Positions 16,163 to 24,469 of a stretch of DNA of 32,420 nt are shown piece by piece (the stretch's first letter is position 1; each line of letters starts with the position of its first letter). A program made the position numbers and the translations under genes. Source of the DNA: Faecalimonas umbilicata (GTDB lineage: Bacteria; Bacillota; Clostridia; Lachnospirales; Lachnospiraceae); contig NZ_SLZV01000031.1 of the NCBI RefSeq assembly GCF_004346095.1, forward strand, positions 1 to 32,420. The letters run 5' to 3'. The notes beneath the pieces were generated by a model. That model saw only the letters and a list, made by a program, of their open reading frames with translations, ran no database searches and was not told the origin of the DNA.

Positions 16163-16989
16163 TATTTTATCCCACTCAGCGCCAGTCCACGGATAAATTG
16201 TTTTTGGAACAGGATAAAAATCACAATCATCGGAAGCATGATCATCGTTGCCGCCGCCATTGTTGTTGTCAAATCCTGCGTATGTTCTGTACTAAATACG
16301 ACAAGCGCTAAAGGCAGTGTCATCTTCTCCTTATCATTTAACATCAGAAGCGGATTCAGATAATCATTCCATGACATCATTGCCGTGAAAATTCCAAGTG
16401 ATCCTATTGCCGGACGAATATTGGGAAGAATAATTTTCCAATAAATCCCAAAAGCAGATGCGCCATCAATTTTTGCTGCCTCACAAATACTATCCGGTAT
16501 ATCTTCAATAAATTGCTTTGCCATGTAAATTCCAAATGCACTGACCATTCCCGGAATGATCAAGGCCCACTGTGTATTAAACAATCCCATTTTCTGAATC
16601 ATCAAAAACCTTGGAATCATCGTTACTTGCCCCGGTACCATCATAGTTGCCAGCAAAAGCAAAAAAAGCATCTTCTTCATTTTAAATTCATATTTTGCAA
16701 AAACGTAACCAATCAATGTACTTGTAAAAATAACTGCTGCCGTCACAATTGTCGTAATTAAGATGCTGTTGAAAAACCATCTTCCAAGCGGTGCTTCTGT
16801 AAATGCTTTGATATACCCTTCTAATGTCCATGTTTCCGGCAGCATCGTTGTCTTATTGATTCTAATATCCGCATTTGTACGGAATGAAGTCAAAAACATC
16901 CATATCATCGGGAACATCATCGCTGCGCAAAATACTGTCAAAAATAATATAATCACATAGTGATACCATCTATATCCATATTTTTTCAT
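16162..16989 (-). CDS. Carbohydrate ABC transporter permease, MalG type
   Basis: A 275-residue inner-membrane permease with about six hydrophobic helices. The EAA loop is EAAKIDGASAFGIYWKIILP, which docks onto the ATPase. It ends with the typical FIRGLALSGIK tail of MalG-like proteins. It starts 1 nt before the end of the MalF-like gene (TAATG overlap), with GGAG 9 nt upstream. As in most such operons of Firmicutes, no ATPase gene is present, so a shared MsmX-type ATPase elsewhere probably energises it. Its 3' end is followed at 42 nt by the molybdoenzyme gene in the same direction. Confidence 0.92.
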   Translation of the reverse strand: MKKYGYRWYHYVIILFLTVFCAAMMFPMIWMFLTSFRTNADIRINKTTMLPETWTLEGYIKAFTEAPLGRWFFNSILITTIVTAAVIFTSTLIGYVFAKYEFKMKKMLFLLLLATMMVPGQVTMIPRFLMIQKMGLFNTQWALIIPGMVSAFGIYMAKQFIEDIPDSICEAAKIDGASAFGIYWKIILPNIRPAIGSLGIFTAMMSWNDYLNPLLMLNDKEKMTLPLALVVFSTEHTQDLTTTMAAATMIMLPMIVIFILFQKQFIRGLALSGIK

Positions 16990-17867
16990 TATTCATAACT
17001 CCAATCTAAACGCATCATTCGGTTCTGAATCAATGCAACTGCAAATACTATGACAAACAGTGCCATTGCAATTGCAGACGCATATCCCATATCATAATTT
17101 GTAAAACTCTGTCGATAAATGTAGTTTGTCAATACCATTGCAGAGTAGTCTACCCCACCTTTCGGTGCAATCACACGAAATTGCGCAAACATCTGAAAAT
17201 AGTTTGCCATTGTCATCACTGCAACAAATGCAAACGTTCTTCCCATCAGCGGAACGCGAATCTTCAAAAATCTGCAGATTGGTCCTGCACCATCAATTGC
17301 TGCCGCCTCATCGAATTCTTTTGGCACACCTTCCAATCCTGCTGAAAACAGCACTACATTATAGCCAATATCTGCCCAAAGTGTATATGCGATAATAATT
17401 GCAAGCAATGCTCCTGTTGTCATCGTCCAGTTCTTTGGTGCCATCCCGAAAACTCCCATCAAACGATTTAGAAGTCCTCCATCTGTCTCAATGATCCCCG
17501 ACTTCCATACAAGCGCTGTTCCTACCATTGGCGCAATACATGGAATGAATAAAATCGTCCGAAAAATCGTTTTCCATTTTTTTGATGGGAGCACCGAAAT
17601 CAATTGCGCTAGAAACAATGTAATCACGATATTAAGAAATACTGCTATAATCCCAAACACTAACGTATTGACTACTGCCTTTTTAAAAATCGGATCTTGA
17701 AACATTTTCATATAATTATCTAGACCAAGAAATGGATTACTATCACGCGCCGGATTATAATCAAAAAAAGAGATACCCAACCCATAAAACAGCGGAAATA
17801 CTACAAATAGAAACAACAGAGCAAAACTCGGAACTAGAACCATAGAAACAAATTTTTTATCTTTCAT
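16989..17867 (-). CDS. Carbohydrate ABC transporter permease, MalF type
   Basis: A 292-residue permease, the partner of the MalG-like protein. It has about six membrane helices and the EAA loop EAAAIDGAGPICRFLKIRVP. Its start is preceded by AAGGAAG. A stem-loop lies in the 74-bp gap after the binding-protein gene, which probably makes permease levels lower than those of the binding protein. Confidence 0.92.
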   Translation of the reverse strand: MKDKKFVSMVLVPSFALLFLFVVFPLFYGLGISFFDYNPARDSNPFLGLDNYMKMFQDPIFKKAVVNTLVFGIIAVFLNIVITLFLAQLISVLPSKKWKTIFRTILFIPCIAPMVGTALVWKSGIIETDGGLLNRLMGVFGMAPKNWTMTTGALLAIIIAYTLWADIGYNVVLFSAGLEGVPKEFDEAAAIDGAGPICRFLKIRVPLMGRTFAFVAVMTMANYFQMFAQFRVIAPKGGVDYSAMVLTNYIYRQSFTNYDMGYASAIAMALFVIVFAVALIQNRMMRLDWSYE

Positions 17868-17900
17868 TTTCTTCCTTCTTTCTCATTTTTTATAGAAATA

Positions 17901-17931
17901 ACCGGGAATTCACTAACTGTGAACTCCCGGT
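17901..17931 (-). promoter_or_regulatory. Intercistronic stem-loop between binding-protein and permease genes
   Basis: ACCGGGA-A-TTCAC (17901-17913) pairs with GTGAA-C-TCCCGGT (17919-17931), with one mismatch and a 5-nt loop. No long T-run follows on the minus strand. Such hairpins commonly shield the binding-protein mRNA or partly terminate before the permease genes. Confidence 0.65.
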
Positions 17932-17941
17932 ACTCTGCCAC

Positions 17942-19240
17942 TTATTTTGTTTCATAACCAAGCTGACATTCTGCCGTGATCTTTTCAGACACCTCTTTCA
18001 ATGCTTTTTCTATATCTGGATTTTCCTCCTGGCAAAGAGAGATGAACATCTCATTAAAAATTTCTCGCATCGCGGATGTATTATATGGTCCCATCCACTG
18101 TCCTTTCTCCATAATATCAAGAAGAAATGTAATATTTGGCATTGCTTCTCTATATTCTTCATTATCTAACAATGATTTTCTCGGTGGAAGCTGATTACAT
18201 GCAATATTATGTTTCACAAGATTTTCTGGCTGACTGAAAAACTCAATAAATTCCCATGCTGCATCTTTATGTTGGCTGTTTTCCGGAACCATAATTCCCC
18301 ATCCTGTCTCTGATGCAAACGCAACCTCATCTCCATAAAGAGGGACCGGAATATATTCAAAATCTTCTCCATAAGTCAAGTCATAAGAACCTGTTCCTTC
18401 TCCAATTCCCCAAGAGCCAACTGAAGCCATAAATCCTTTATCCTGATAGGTTCTATTAAACGCATATTCTCCTGAAGTGAGTGATTCTAAGCTTGTCTCA
18501 CCATCTTTTACCATGCTGACAATTTCTTCCATTGCCTTAACCCCTTCCGGTGTCGCAAAATTGATTGAGTGGTCTTCTTCTAGATACTGACCGCCCTGCT
18601 GTAAAATCATGGATAAATAATTACAAATCAAAGCATCTGCATCGATCATATCAAATCCTGTCATCTCCATGACTTCCCCATTCTTCTTTGCCACTTTCTT
18701 AGATGTTTCTCTCAATTCTTCCCAAGTCTGTGGATAAGAAAGTCCCGCTTCTTCAAACAGTTTTTTATTTACAATCATTCCTCCATACTCTAAATTAAAT
18801 TCCATTGGGACTCCATAATATTTTCCTTCTTTTTGAAAAACACCAAGTGTTGGATCCAAATAATCACTTTCTAATTCTTTTACAATATCTTCAGGAACTT
18901 CTGCAAGCGCATCGGTCTCGATAAAGTTTGGCGCGGTTCCTCCCCACACTGCAATGATATCAACTTCTCCCTTGCCAGATGTAAGGGCAGTCTGAATCTT
19001 TTGATTATATACATCAAAAGGATAATTAGAAAGCTTCACATCATATTCTGGATGTTCCTTCTCAAATCTCTTGATTGTCTCTTCATAAGCCTCTATCCAC
19101 GGTTTATTTTCATGACACCAAAAATTAATAACTGTTTTTCCATCTTTTTCTTTTTTTGTCTCCTTTTCATCACTTCCGCAACCGGTAAGACTAGATACCG
19201 ATAAGCCAAGCGCCAAAAGGATTGCAAGTGTTCTCTTCAT
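17942..19240 (-). CDS. Carbohydrate-type extracellular solute-binding lipoprotein (family 1)
   Basis: A 432-residue lipoprotein. The signal peptide ends in the lipobox LTGC, giving lipid-modified Cys21. It continues with an acidic-basic linker and then VINFWCHENKPWIEAYEET, typical for family 1 sugar-binding proteins. Later features such as ASVGSWGIGEG and the GWGIMVPENSQHKDAAWEFI segment fit the same family. It begins the operon with the two permeases. Family 1 covers oligosaccharides, glycerol-phosphate and others, so the ligand is open. Because the molybdoenzyme genes follow without terminator, the ligand may be linked to that enzyme, which is only inference. Confidence 0.9.
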   Translation of the reverse strand: MKRTLAILLALGLSVSSLTGCGSDEKETKKEKDGKTVINFWCHENKPWIEAYEETIKRFEKEHPEYDVKLSNYPFDVYNQKIQTALTSGKGEVDIIAVWGGTAPNFIETDALAEVPEDIVKELESDYLDPTLGVFQKEGKYYGVPMEFNLEYGGMIVNKKLFEEAGLSYPQTWEELRETSKKVAKKNGEVMEMTGFDMIDADALICNYLSMILQQGGQYLEEDHSINFATPEGVKAMEEIVSMVKDGETSLESLTSGEYAFNRTYQDKGFMASVGSWGIGEGTGSYDLTYGEDFEYIPVPLYGDEVAFASETGWGIMVPENSQHKDAAWEFIEFFSQPENLVKHNIACNQLPPRKSLLDNEEYREAMPNITFLLDIMEKGQWMGPYNTSAMREIFNEMFISLCQEENPDIEKALKEVSEKITAECQLGYETK

Positions 19241-19449
19241 AGCATTTTTCTCCTTATACTACTTCTTCTCAAAATATTTTCTCTGCGTTTTTATCATAGC
19301 ATAGGCGAAATGTTTGTTCTAATTGATATTTTTAATGCAACTCACTATTTATAGATTATTTCTATGTCGCTACTTAATATCCTTTCAATTTCTTCAATAT
19401 TGATAATGCCTTTTATATAGTTACATACTTCATCTATCTGTTTTAGGTA
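19241..19449. other. Divergent intergenic region
   Basis: No gene is seen. On the minus strand an extended -10 box (TGCTATGAT, 19293-19301) is a plausible start for the sugar ABC operon, without a good -35 box. The rest is AT-rich and has no clear hairpin. Confidence 0.4.
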
Positions 19450-19498
19450 TTGACAAAGCAAACTAAATTAATTAAAATAGCAACATGAACGCTGTTCA
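19450..19498 (+). promoter_or_regulatory. Sigma-A promoter with dyad near the transcription start
   Basis: TTGACA (19450-19455), a 17-bp spacer and TAAAAT (19473-19478). A small perfect dyad, TGAAC-GCT-GTTCA (19486-19498), lies at the expected transcription start, where a repressor could block initiation. The gene's ATG is at 19569. Confidence 0.6.
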
Positions 19499-19568
19499 TT
19501 TTGAAAATGAGGCTTCATCAGTCAAATGGAACACACTATTATTCACAAAAACATTAGGAGGTTATTTT

Positions 19569-20234
19569 ATGCAGGCAATAGTTGAAACAGTATTTGACGC
19601 ATGTTATCTTATAGGGGTCGTTACATTGGGAATTCTTATGATTGCTAAAAGTCATGGGAATAAGCAGTACCGCCTCTTTGGAATTATGGCAGTTGTATTA
19701 GGATTCGGAGATGCATTTCACCTGGTTCCGAGAGCAGTTGCATTATGTACAACAGGATTAGACAATTTCACAGTTGCATTGGGAACAGGTAAATTTATTA
19801 CATCTATCACAATGACCGTATTTTATATCATTCTATATTATATTTGGCGAATCAGATACCATGTAAAAGGGAAAAATATCTATACTATATTCGTATATGG
19901 TATGGCAATAGCTAGAATTGTCCTGTGTCTGTTTCCACAGAATGCCTGGACAAGTTCAGCCTCTCCATTATCGTGGGGAATTTATAGAAATATTCCTTTC
20001 ACAATTATGGGGCTTATTATTATCTATCTGTTTTATAAAAGTTCTAGAGAGCAAAACGATAAATTATTCAAAAATATGTGGCTGACAATCGTCATTAGCT
20101 TTGGTTTTTATTTGCCTGTTGTATTATTTGCCGATCTTATTCCTATCATCGGAATGTTAATGATCCCAAAAACATTGGCATATGTTTGGACTGTTTGGAT
20201 TGGATATCACGCCATGAAAGCTGAACAGGAATAA
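19569..20234 (+). CDS. Unrecognised multi-pass membrane protein
   Basis: A 221-residue protein with about seven hydrophobic segments (near residues 5-22, 34-52, 69-88, 100-116, 138-154, 170-186 and 190-214). I do not recognise the family. Polar residues inside helices stand out: Asp, His and Arg in FGDAFHLVPRAV in helix 2, and Asp in FADLIP near the end. These might form a binding or transport site. The frame extends back to 19485, but the ATG at 19569 has AGGAGG 7 nt upstream. It has its own promoter and a strong terminator, so it is a single-gene unit between the sugar ABC operon and adhE. Confidence 0.75.
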   Translation: MQAIVETVFDACYLIGVVTLGILMIAKSHGNKQYRLFGIMAVVLGFGDAFHLVPRAVALCTTGLDNFTVALGTGKFITSITMTVFYIILYYIWRIRYHVKGKNIYTIFVYGMAIARIVLCLFPQNAWTSSASPLSWGIYRNIPFTIMGLIIIYLFYKSSREQNDKLFKNMWLTIVISFGFYLPVVLFADLIPIIGMLMIPKTLAYVWTVWIGYHAMKAEQE

Positions 20235-20240
20235 TCACAA

Positions 20241-20284
20241 AAAAGACAGAAGACACTGACTTTCGTCAGTCCTCCTGTCTTTTT
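20241..20284. terminator. Bidirectional terminator
   Basis: AAAAGACAG and the inner ACTGAC pair with GTCAGT and CTGTCTTTT across a TTTC loop, with A-run and T-run on the two sides. It serves the membrane protein on the plus strand and, 68 bp after the stop, adhE on the minus strand. Confidence 0.8.
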
Positions 20285-20351
20285 CTAATGCCCTTTTCAG
20301 CCTTACGTCTTCTTTTTCTCTAACCAGGTAGCTACACTATCTTTCCTGAAA

Positions 20352-22964
20352 TTAGTTTCCGTAGTAAACTCTTAAGTACATTTCTTTAATTTCTTTCATC
20401 AGTGGATATCTTGGGTTTGCACCTGTACACTGATCATCAAATGCCTGTTCTACCATTTCATCTAATGTATCCAGGAAGTATTTTTCATCTACTCCGTATT
20501 CTTTGATCGTCTTTTTGATTCCAACTGCTGCTTTTAATTCATCGATCTTCTCAAGGAATTTTTCAAATGTTTCTTTGTCGTCTTTTCCTACAACGCCAAC
20601 GAATCTAGCGCATTCTGCATATCTTTCTAATGCGTGTGGATACTGATACTGAGAGAATGTTCCCATCTTTGTAGGCACATCTGTTGCATTGAATTTCATT
20701 ACTTCGTTGATCAGTAACGCATTTGCAACACCATGTGGTAAGTGGTGGAATGCTCCTAATTTGTGTGCCATTGAGTGACATACTCCTAAGAATGCATTCG
20801 CGAATGCCATACCTGCCATGCAGGAAGCATCTGCCATTTTCTCTCTTGCGATCGGATCATTTGCTCCGTTTTCGTAAGCAGATGGTAAATATTTGAAGAT
20901 ATTTTTCATTGCTTTTAATGCAAGACCATCTGTATAGTCTGTTGCCATGATAGATGCATATGCCTCTAATGCATGTGTAAGTGCATCAATACCGGAAGCA
21001 CTTGTCAGTCCTTTTGGCTGGCTCATCATATTATCAGCATCGATGATCGCCATCTTCGGTAATAATTCGTAGTCTGCTAATGGATATTTTACTCCAGTCT
21101 TTTCATCTGTGATAACTGCAAATGGTGTCACCTCAGAACCTGTTCCTGAAGATGTCGGGATTGCAACGAAGTAAGCCTTCTCTCCCATTTTCGGGAATGT
21201 ATATACTCTCTTACGGATATCCATGAAACGCATTGCCATATCAAGGAAGTCTGCTTCTGGATGTTCGTACATTACCCACATAATCTTTCCGGCATCCATT
21301 GCGGATCCACCACCAAGAGCGATGATCACATCTGGCTGGAATGCTGTCATTGCTGCTGCACCTGCTTTTGCACATTCCAGTGTCGGGTCTGGAGCTACTT
21401 CATAGAAGCATGTGTGCTGGATTCCCATTTCATCTAATTTTTCTTCGATACCTTTTACATATCCATTGTGGTATAAGAAGCTGTCTGTTACGATGAATGC
21501 TTTCTTTTTGCCCATCACTGTTCCCAGTTCATCAAGAGCAACCGGCATACATCCTTTTTTGAAATAAACTTTTTCAGGAACTCTGAACCAAAGCATGTTT
21601 TCTCTCCTCTCGGCAACTGTCTTCACGTTGATCAAATGTTTTACTCCTACGTTCTCAGATACAGAGTTTCCTCCCCAAGAACCACATCCCAATGTAAGAG
21701 ACGGAGCTAATTTGAAGTTGTAAAGATCACCGATTCCACCTTGAGAAGAAGGTGTGTTGACAAGGATACGGCATGTCTTCATAGCTGCTGCATGTTTTGC
21801 AAGCTTCTCTGTCTCTGCAGGGTGTACATAAATGGAAGCTGTATGTCCATATCCACCGTCAGCTACTAACTGCTCTGCCTTTGCGATCGCTTCGTCAAAT
21901 GTCTTTGCTTTGTACATTGCAAGTACCGGAGATAATTTCTCGTGTGCAAATTCTTCTGAGATATCTACAGATTCTACTTCACCGATCAGAATCTTTGTAT
22001 CTTCCGGAACATCCACTCCTGCCAATGCTGCGATTGTGTGAGCAGACTGTCCTACGATTTTTGCATTTAATGCACCGTTGATGATGATTGTCTTACGAAC
22101 TTTTTCAATCTCATCTTTTTTGAGGAAGTAGCATCCTCTGTATGCAAATTCTTCTTTCACTTCTTTATATACTTTTTCCAGAACTGTCACAGACTGCTCT
22201 GAAGCACAGATCATACCATTATCAAATGTCTTTGAATGAATGATAGAGTTTACTGCAAGCTTCACATCTGCTGTGTCATCGATGATAACCGGTGTGTTAC
22301 CAGCTCCAACTCCGAGTGCCGGCTTTCCTGAAGAGTAAGCTGCTTTTACCATTCCAGGACCACCTGTTGCAAGGATGATGTCTGCATTTTTCATAACTTC
22401 ATTTGTAAGCTCCAGTGATGGTACATCGATCCATCCGATGATTCCTTCCGGTGCTCCTGCCTTTACAGCTGCATCTAAAACTACTTTTGCTGCTGCGATC
22501 GTAGCTGCTTTTGCACGTGGATGTGGGCTGATGATGATTGCATTTCTTGTCTTTAAGGAAATCAATGTCTTAAAGATTGCTGTAGATGTCGGGTTTGTTG
22601 TCGGAATAACCGCTGCAACAAGACCGATCGGCTCTGCGATCTTCTTGATTCCGAATGCTTTATCTTCCTCGATCACACCACATGTTTTTGTATCTTTATA
22701 TGCATTGTAAATATATTCTGCTGCATAGTGATTTTTAATTACTTTATCTTCAACGATTCCCATTCCAGTTTCTTCTACTGCCATTTTTGCTAACGGGATA
22801 CGCATTTTATTTGCTGCCAAAGCTGCTTCAAAAAAGATTTTATCTACCTGCTCTTGTGTAAATGTAGCAAATTCTCTCTGTGCTTCACGCATTGCTTCCA
22901 TTTTTGCTGTAAGAGCTTCTACACTGTCAATAATTGCTGGTACTACTTCTTTTTTCTTTGCCAT
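20352..22964 (-). CDS. adhE: Bifunctional acetaldehyde-CoA/alcohol dehydrogenase AdhE
   Basis: An 870-residue enzyme that reduces acetyl-CoA to acetaldehyde and then ethanol, using two NADH. The N-terminal aldehyde dehydrogenase half (to about 440) has the catalytic Cys253 in FDNGMICASEQS and the PTTNPTSTAIFK segment. The C-terminal iron alcohol dehydrogenase half has GGGSAMDAGK for NADH, IPTSSGTGSEVTPFAV, and the metal-binding His residues in HALEAYAS, GVCHSMAHKLGAFHHLPHG. Length and motifs match the family, which forms long spirosomes. AGGAGG precedes the ATG. It has a strong promoter covered by a long dyad, fitting redox control. It is a key NADH sink in fermentation. Confidence 0.97.
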   Translation of the reverse strand: MAKKKEVVPAIIDSVEALTAKMEAMREAQREFATFTQEQVDKIFFEAALAANKMRIPLAKMAVEETGMGIVEDKVIKNHYAAEYIYNAYKDTKTCGVIEEDKAFGIKKIAEPIGLVAAVIPTTNPTSTAIFKTLISLKTRNAIIISPHPRAKAATIAAAKVVLDAAVKAGAPEGIIGWIDVPSLELTNEVMKNADIILATGGPGMVKAAYSSGKPALGVGAGNTPVIIDDTADVKLAVNSIIHSKTFDNGMICASEQSVTVLEKVYKEVKEEFAYRGCYFLKKDEIEKVRKTIIINGALNAKIVGQSAHTIAALAGVDVPEDTKILIGEVESVDISEEFAHEKLSPVLAMYKAKTFDEAIAKAEQLVADGGYGHTASIYVHPAETEKLAKHAAAMKTCRILVNTPSSQGGIGDLYNFKLAPSLTLGCGSWGGNSVSENVGVKHLINVKTVAERRENMLWFRVPEKVYFKKGCMPVALDELGTVMGKKKAFIVTDSFLYHNGYVKGIEEKLDEMGIQHTCFYEVAPDPTLECAKAGAAAMTAFQPDVIIALGGGSAMDAGKIMWVMYEHPEADFLDMAMRFMDIRKRVYTFPKMGEKAYFVAIPTSSGTGSEVTPFAVITDEKTGVKYPLADYELLPKMAIIDADNMMSQPKGLTSASGIDALTHALEAYASIMATDYTDGLALKAMKNIFKYLPSAYENGANDPIAREKMADASCMAGMAFANAFLGVCHSMAHKLGAFHHLPHGVANALLINEVMKFNATDVPTKMGTFSQYQYPHALERYAECARFVGVVGKDDKETFEKFLEKIDELKAAVGIKKTIKEYGVDEKYFLDTLDEMVEQAFDDQCTGANPRYPLMKEIKEMYLRVYYGN

Positions 22965-23016
22965 ACCAATTTTTCCTCCTGTAAATGAGTTAAGTAAATT
23001 CTTTTCTACATCCCAT

Positions 23017-23045
23017 AGTATATTTTCTCGTTAAAAAAATGTCAA
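23017..23045 (-). promoter_or_regulatory. Sigma-A promoter of adhE
   Basis: Perfect TTGACA (23040-23045), a 17-bp spacer and TATACT (23017-23022) on the minus strand, about 50 bp ahead of the adhE ATG. Confidence 0.88.
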
Positions 23046-23069
23046 TAGAAAAATTGATATTTTTTTAAC
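23030..23069. promoter_or_regulatory. 17-bp dyad over the adhE -35 box, possible Rex operator
   Basis: Arms 23030-23046 and 23053-23069 (GTTAAAAAAATGTCAAT and its complement) match at 16 of 17 positions, with a 6-bp centre. The dyad covers the -35 box of adhE. Each arm carries an 18-bp segment of the form TTGA-A-T-run-TTAAC, resembling the Rex consensus TTGTTAANNNNTTAACAA at about 10 or 11 of its 14 fixed positions. Rex senses NADH/NAD and is known to repress adhE in Firmicutes; here this is inference. Confidence 0.5.
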
Positions 23070-23359
23070 TATCGTTGTTTTTCTTATATTTTGACGAAAA
23101 TGATTGTTTTCTCTATCTTTTTCTTGTGCATTTCACACGCAAAAAGCAAATTGGTTTTCACAAGTGTATTTTTATTGTTAAAAATAATTCGAACTCTTCC
23201 ACTTTTCCTCAGCAAGACCAACCCATACTATATAAATTTTCTCACAAAATGAGTAATTCCTTTTCCAGATTATGCTATACTGATATAGAAACAGTAAACC
23301 TTTGTATGGCAAACTTTTGCCGTTCAAGACAATCTCAAATACTAGCAGGAGGAAACAAA
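23070..23359 (+). promoter_or_regulatory. Leader and promoter region of the glutaredoxin-like gene
   Basis: No gene is seen before 23360. An extended -10 box, TGCTATACT (23273-23281), is the best promoter and has no good -35. Downstream of it lies a perfect small dyad, GGCAAA-CT-TTTGCC (23308-23321), which may be an operator or a leader hairpin. Confidence 0.4.
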
Positions 23360-23626
23360 TTGAAACTTGTCATTTATGGAACAGACACTTGTAAAGACTG
23401 TGTAGATGCAAAAGCACTGCTTGATGCAAAAGGGATTCGCTATCTCTTTCTTGAATTTTCTGACAGCATTGGCAATCTCAAACGCTTCTTAAAAATCCGT
23501 GATACCAATCCAATGTTTGATGCAGTAAAGGAAAAGGGTGGCGTTGGAGTCCCACTCTTTGTGCTGGAAGACGGAACGATGACCTTCGATGTAAATGAGG
23601 TCATAAGCAAAATAGAAAACGCATAG
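23360..23626 (+). CDS. Glutaredoxin-like protein, TTG start
   Basis: An 88-residue thioredoxin-fold protein. It opens with LVIYGTDTCKDCVDAKALLD, where CKDC (11-14) is the redox pair. The GVGVPLFVLEDG segment provides the cis-Pro that all such proteins need. The glutaredoxin/NrdH class acts as a thiol-disulfide electron carrier; the partner is unknown. The open frame extends upstream to 23075, but that part is not coding in character. The TTG at 23360 has AGGAGG 7 nt upstream and gives the proper N-terminus. It is divergent from adhE with about 395 bp between them. Confidence 0.85.
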   Translation: MKLVIYGTDTCKDCVDAKALLDAKGIRYLFLEFSDSIGNLKRFLKIRDTNPMFDAVKEKGGVGVPLFVLEDGTMTFDVNEVISKIENA

Positions 23627-23645
23627 CAGCCCATCTCAAAACAAG

Positions 23646-23730
23646 AAAAAGATGTAGCCTTTCCCTTCTTTGTCCATAAATCTCCTCTCCCGGAAATTCA
23701 TGGAGAAAGAATTTTAAAACTACATCTTTT
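23646..23730. terminator. Long imperfect palindrome between convergent genes
   Basis: Outer arms AAAAGATGTAG (23647-23657) and CTACATCTTTT (23720-23730) are perfect. Inner arms 23666-23677 and 23700-23711 match at 11 of 12. The two are separated by unpaired 8-nt segments. It sits 20 bp after the glutaredoxin-like stop, with T-rich flanks both ways, so it may terminate transcription from either side. A small mobile palindrome is another option. Confidence 0.5.
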
Positions 23731-23784
23731 CCTTCTCCAGTTTTCTTATATTTTAAAAATTTACTTTTCAGGTTACTTCTATAT

Positions 23785-23883
23785 TCACCATTCTAGCGTC
23801 AGTTCCTGAAGTTTTGTAATTCTTTTTTGCTCATAATCAAGCAGGATCTCAATTTTGTACTGTTTCTGCATCAGATGTACCAT
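23785..23883 (-). CDS. Possible 32-residue small protein downstream of the acetyltransferase
   Basis: A short open frame begins 16 nt after the acetyltransferase stop: MVHLMQKQYKIEILLDYEQK and so on, ending LTLEW. It is rich in Lys, Glu and Gln with a helical pattern. The frame is open upstream for a further ten codons (RDRGYRKF), so it could be the tail of a decayed gene. The ribosome binding site is weak (GAGG, 13 nt). Not recognised. Confidence 0.3.
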   Translation of the reverse strand: MVHLMQKQYKIEILLDYEQKRITKLQELTLEW

Positions 23884-23899
23884 AAATTTCCGGTAGCCT

Positions 23900-24403
23900 C
23901 TATCTCTTCAACGGAATCCGCGTAAAATATTCTGCTTCATTCTCATGATGAATATAAGCTCCATTTTTCTTCTGCACGTTCAGGGAAGCCAGATTATCTT
24001 TATGTACCGAAAGATAGATTTCCTCCTCAGGCACGATTTTTCTTGCAATTTCCAACAACATTTCCAGACCTTTTGTTGCATACCCTTTTCCCCGGTACTT
24101 TGGAGAAATCCCATAACCGATATGACCAGCTCCATGAACGAGTCCCTCCGTCAAGCGATGCCGTAAATTGAAAATTCCAACGTATTCTCCCTCCGTTTCC
24201 AGAAGGTATACAGTATCCGGTACAAATCCTTCCGGAAGATTCACTCCCTCTGAATTCTGCTTCCGAAGTTTCACATACTCCTGAAACTCCTCCCTGGAGA
24301 ATCCATAGGCTGCATTGATAAATCCATTTTCATCCTGTACAAACGTATTTTGAAGCTCATAAGCTCTGTCAAAGTCTGCTTCCCAAAGTTTGATCAGTTT
24401 CAT
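23900..24403 (-). CDS. GNAT-family N-acetyltransferase
   Basis: A 167-residue protein of the GNAT fold, which transfers an acyl group from acyl-CoA to an amine. The acetyl-CoA pyrophosphate loop is seen in SPKYRGKGYATKGLE (motif A, RGKGYA). The preceding strand is AGHIGYGI, and NLASLNVQKKNGA is the typical motif B. Family relatives include ribosomal-protein and small-molecule acetyltransferases; the substrate is unknown. The ATG has GAGGTG upstream. It is preceded at about 66 bp by the epimerase gene, in the same direction. Confidence 0.85.
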   Translation of the reverse strand: MKLIKLWEADFDRAYELQNTFVQDENGFINAAYGFSREEFQEYVKLRKQNSEGVNLPEGFVPDTVYLLETEGEYVGIFNLRHRLTEGLVHGAGHIGYGISPKYRGKGYATKGLEMLLEIARKIVPEEEIYLSVHKDNLASLNVQKKNGAYIHHENEAEYFTRIPLKR

Positions 24404-24469
24404 CTCTTCTCACCTCATTCTTCTTTTTGCTGATTCTAACATAACGGGTTAAGAAAAGAAAGCTTTTGT

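Noticed and set aside
23075-23359. N-terminal extension of the glutaredoxin-like frame
   Set aside because: The translated extension is not protein-like (Phe/Cys/Ser runs), contains the promoter, and the TTG at 23360 has an excellent ribosome binding site.
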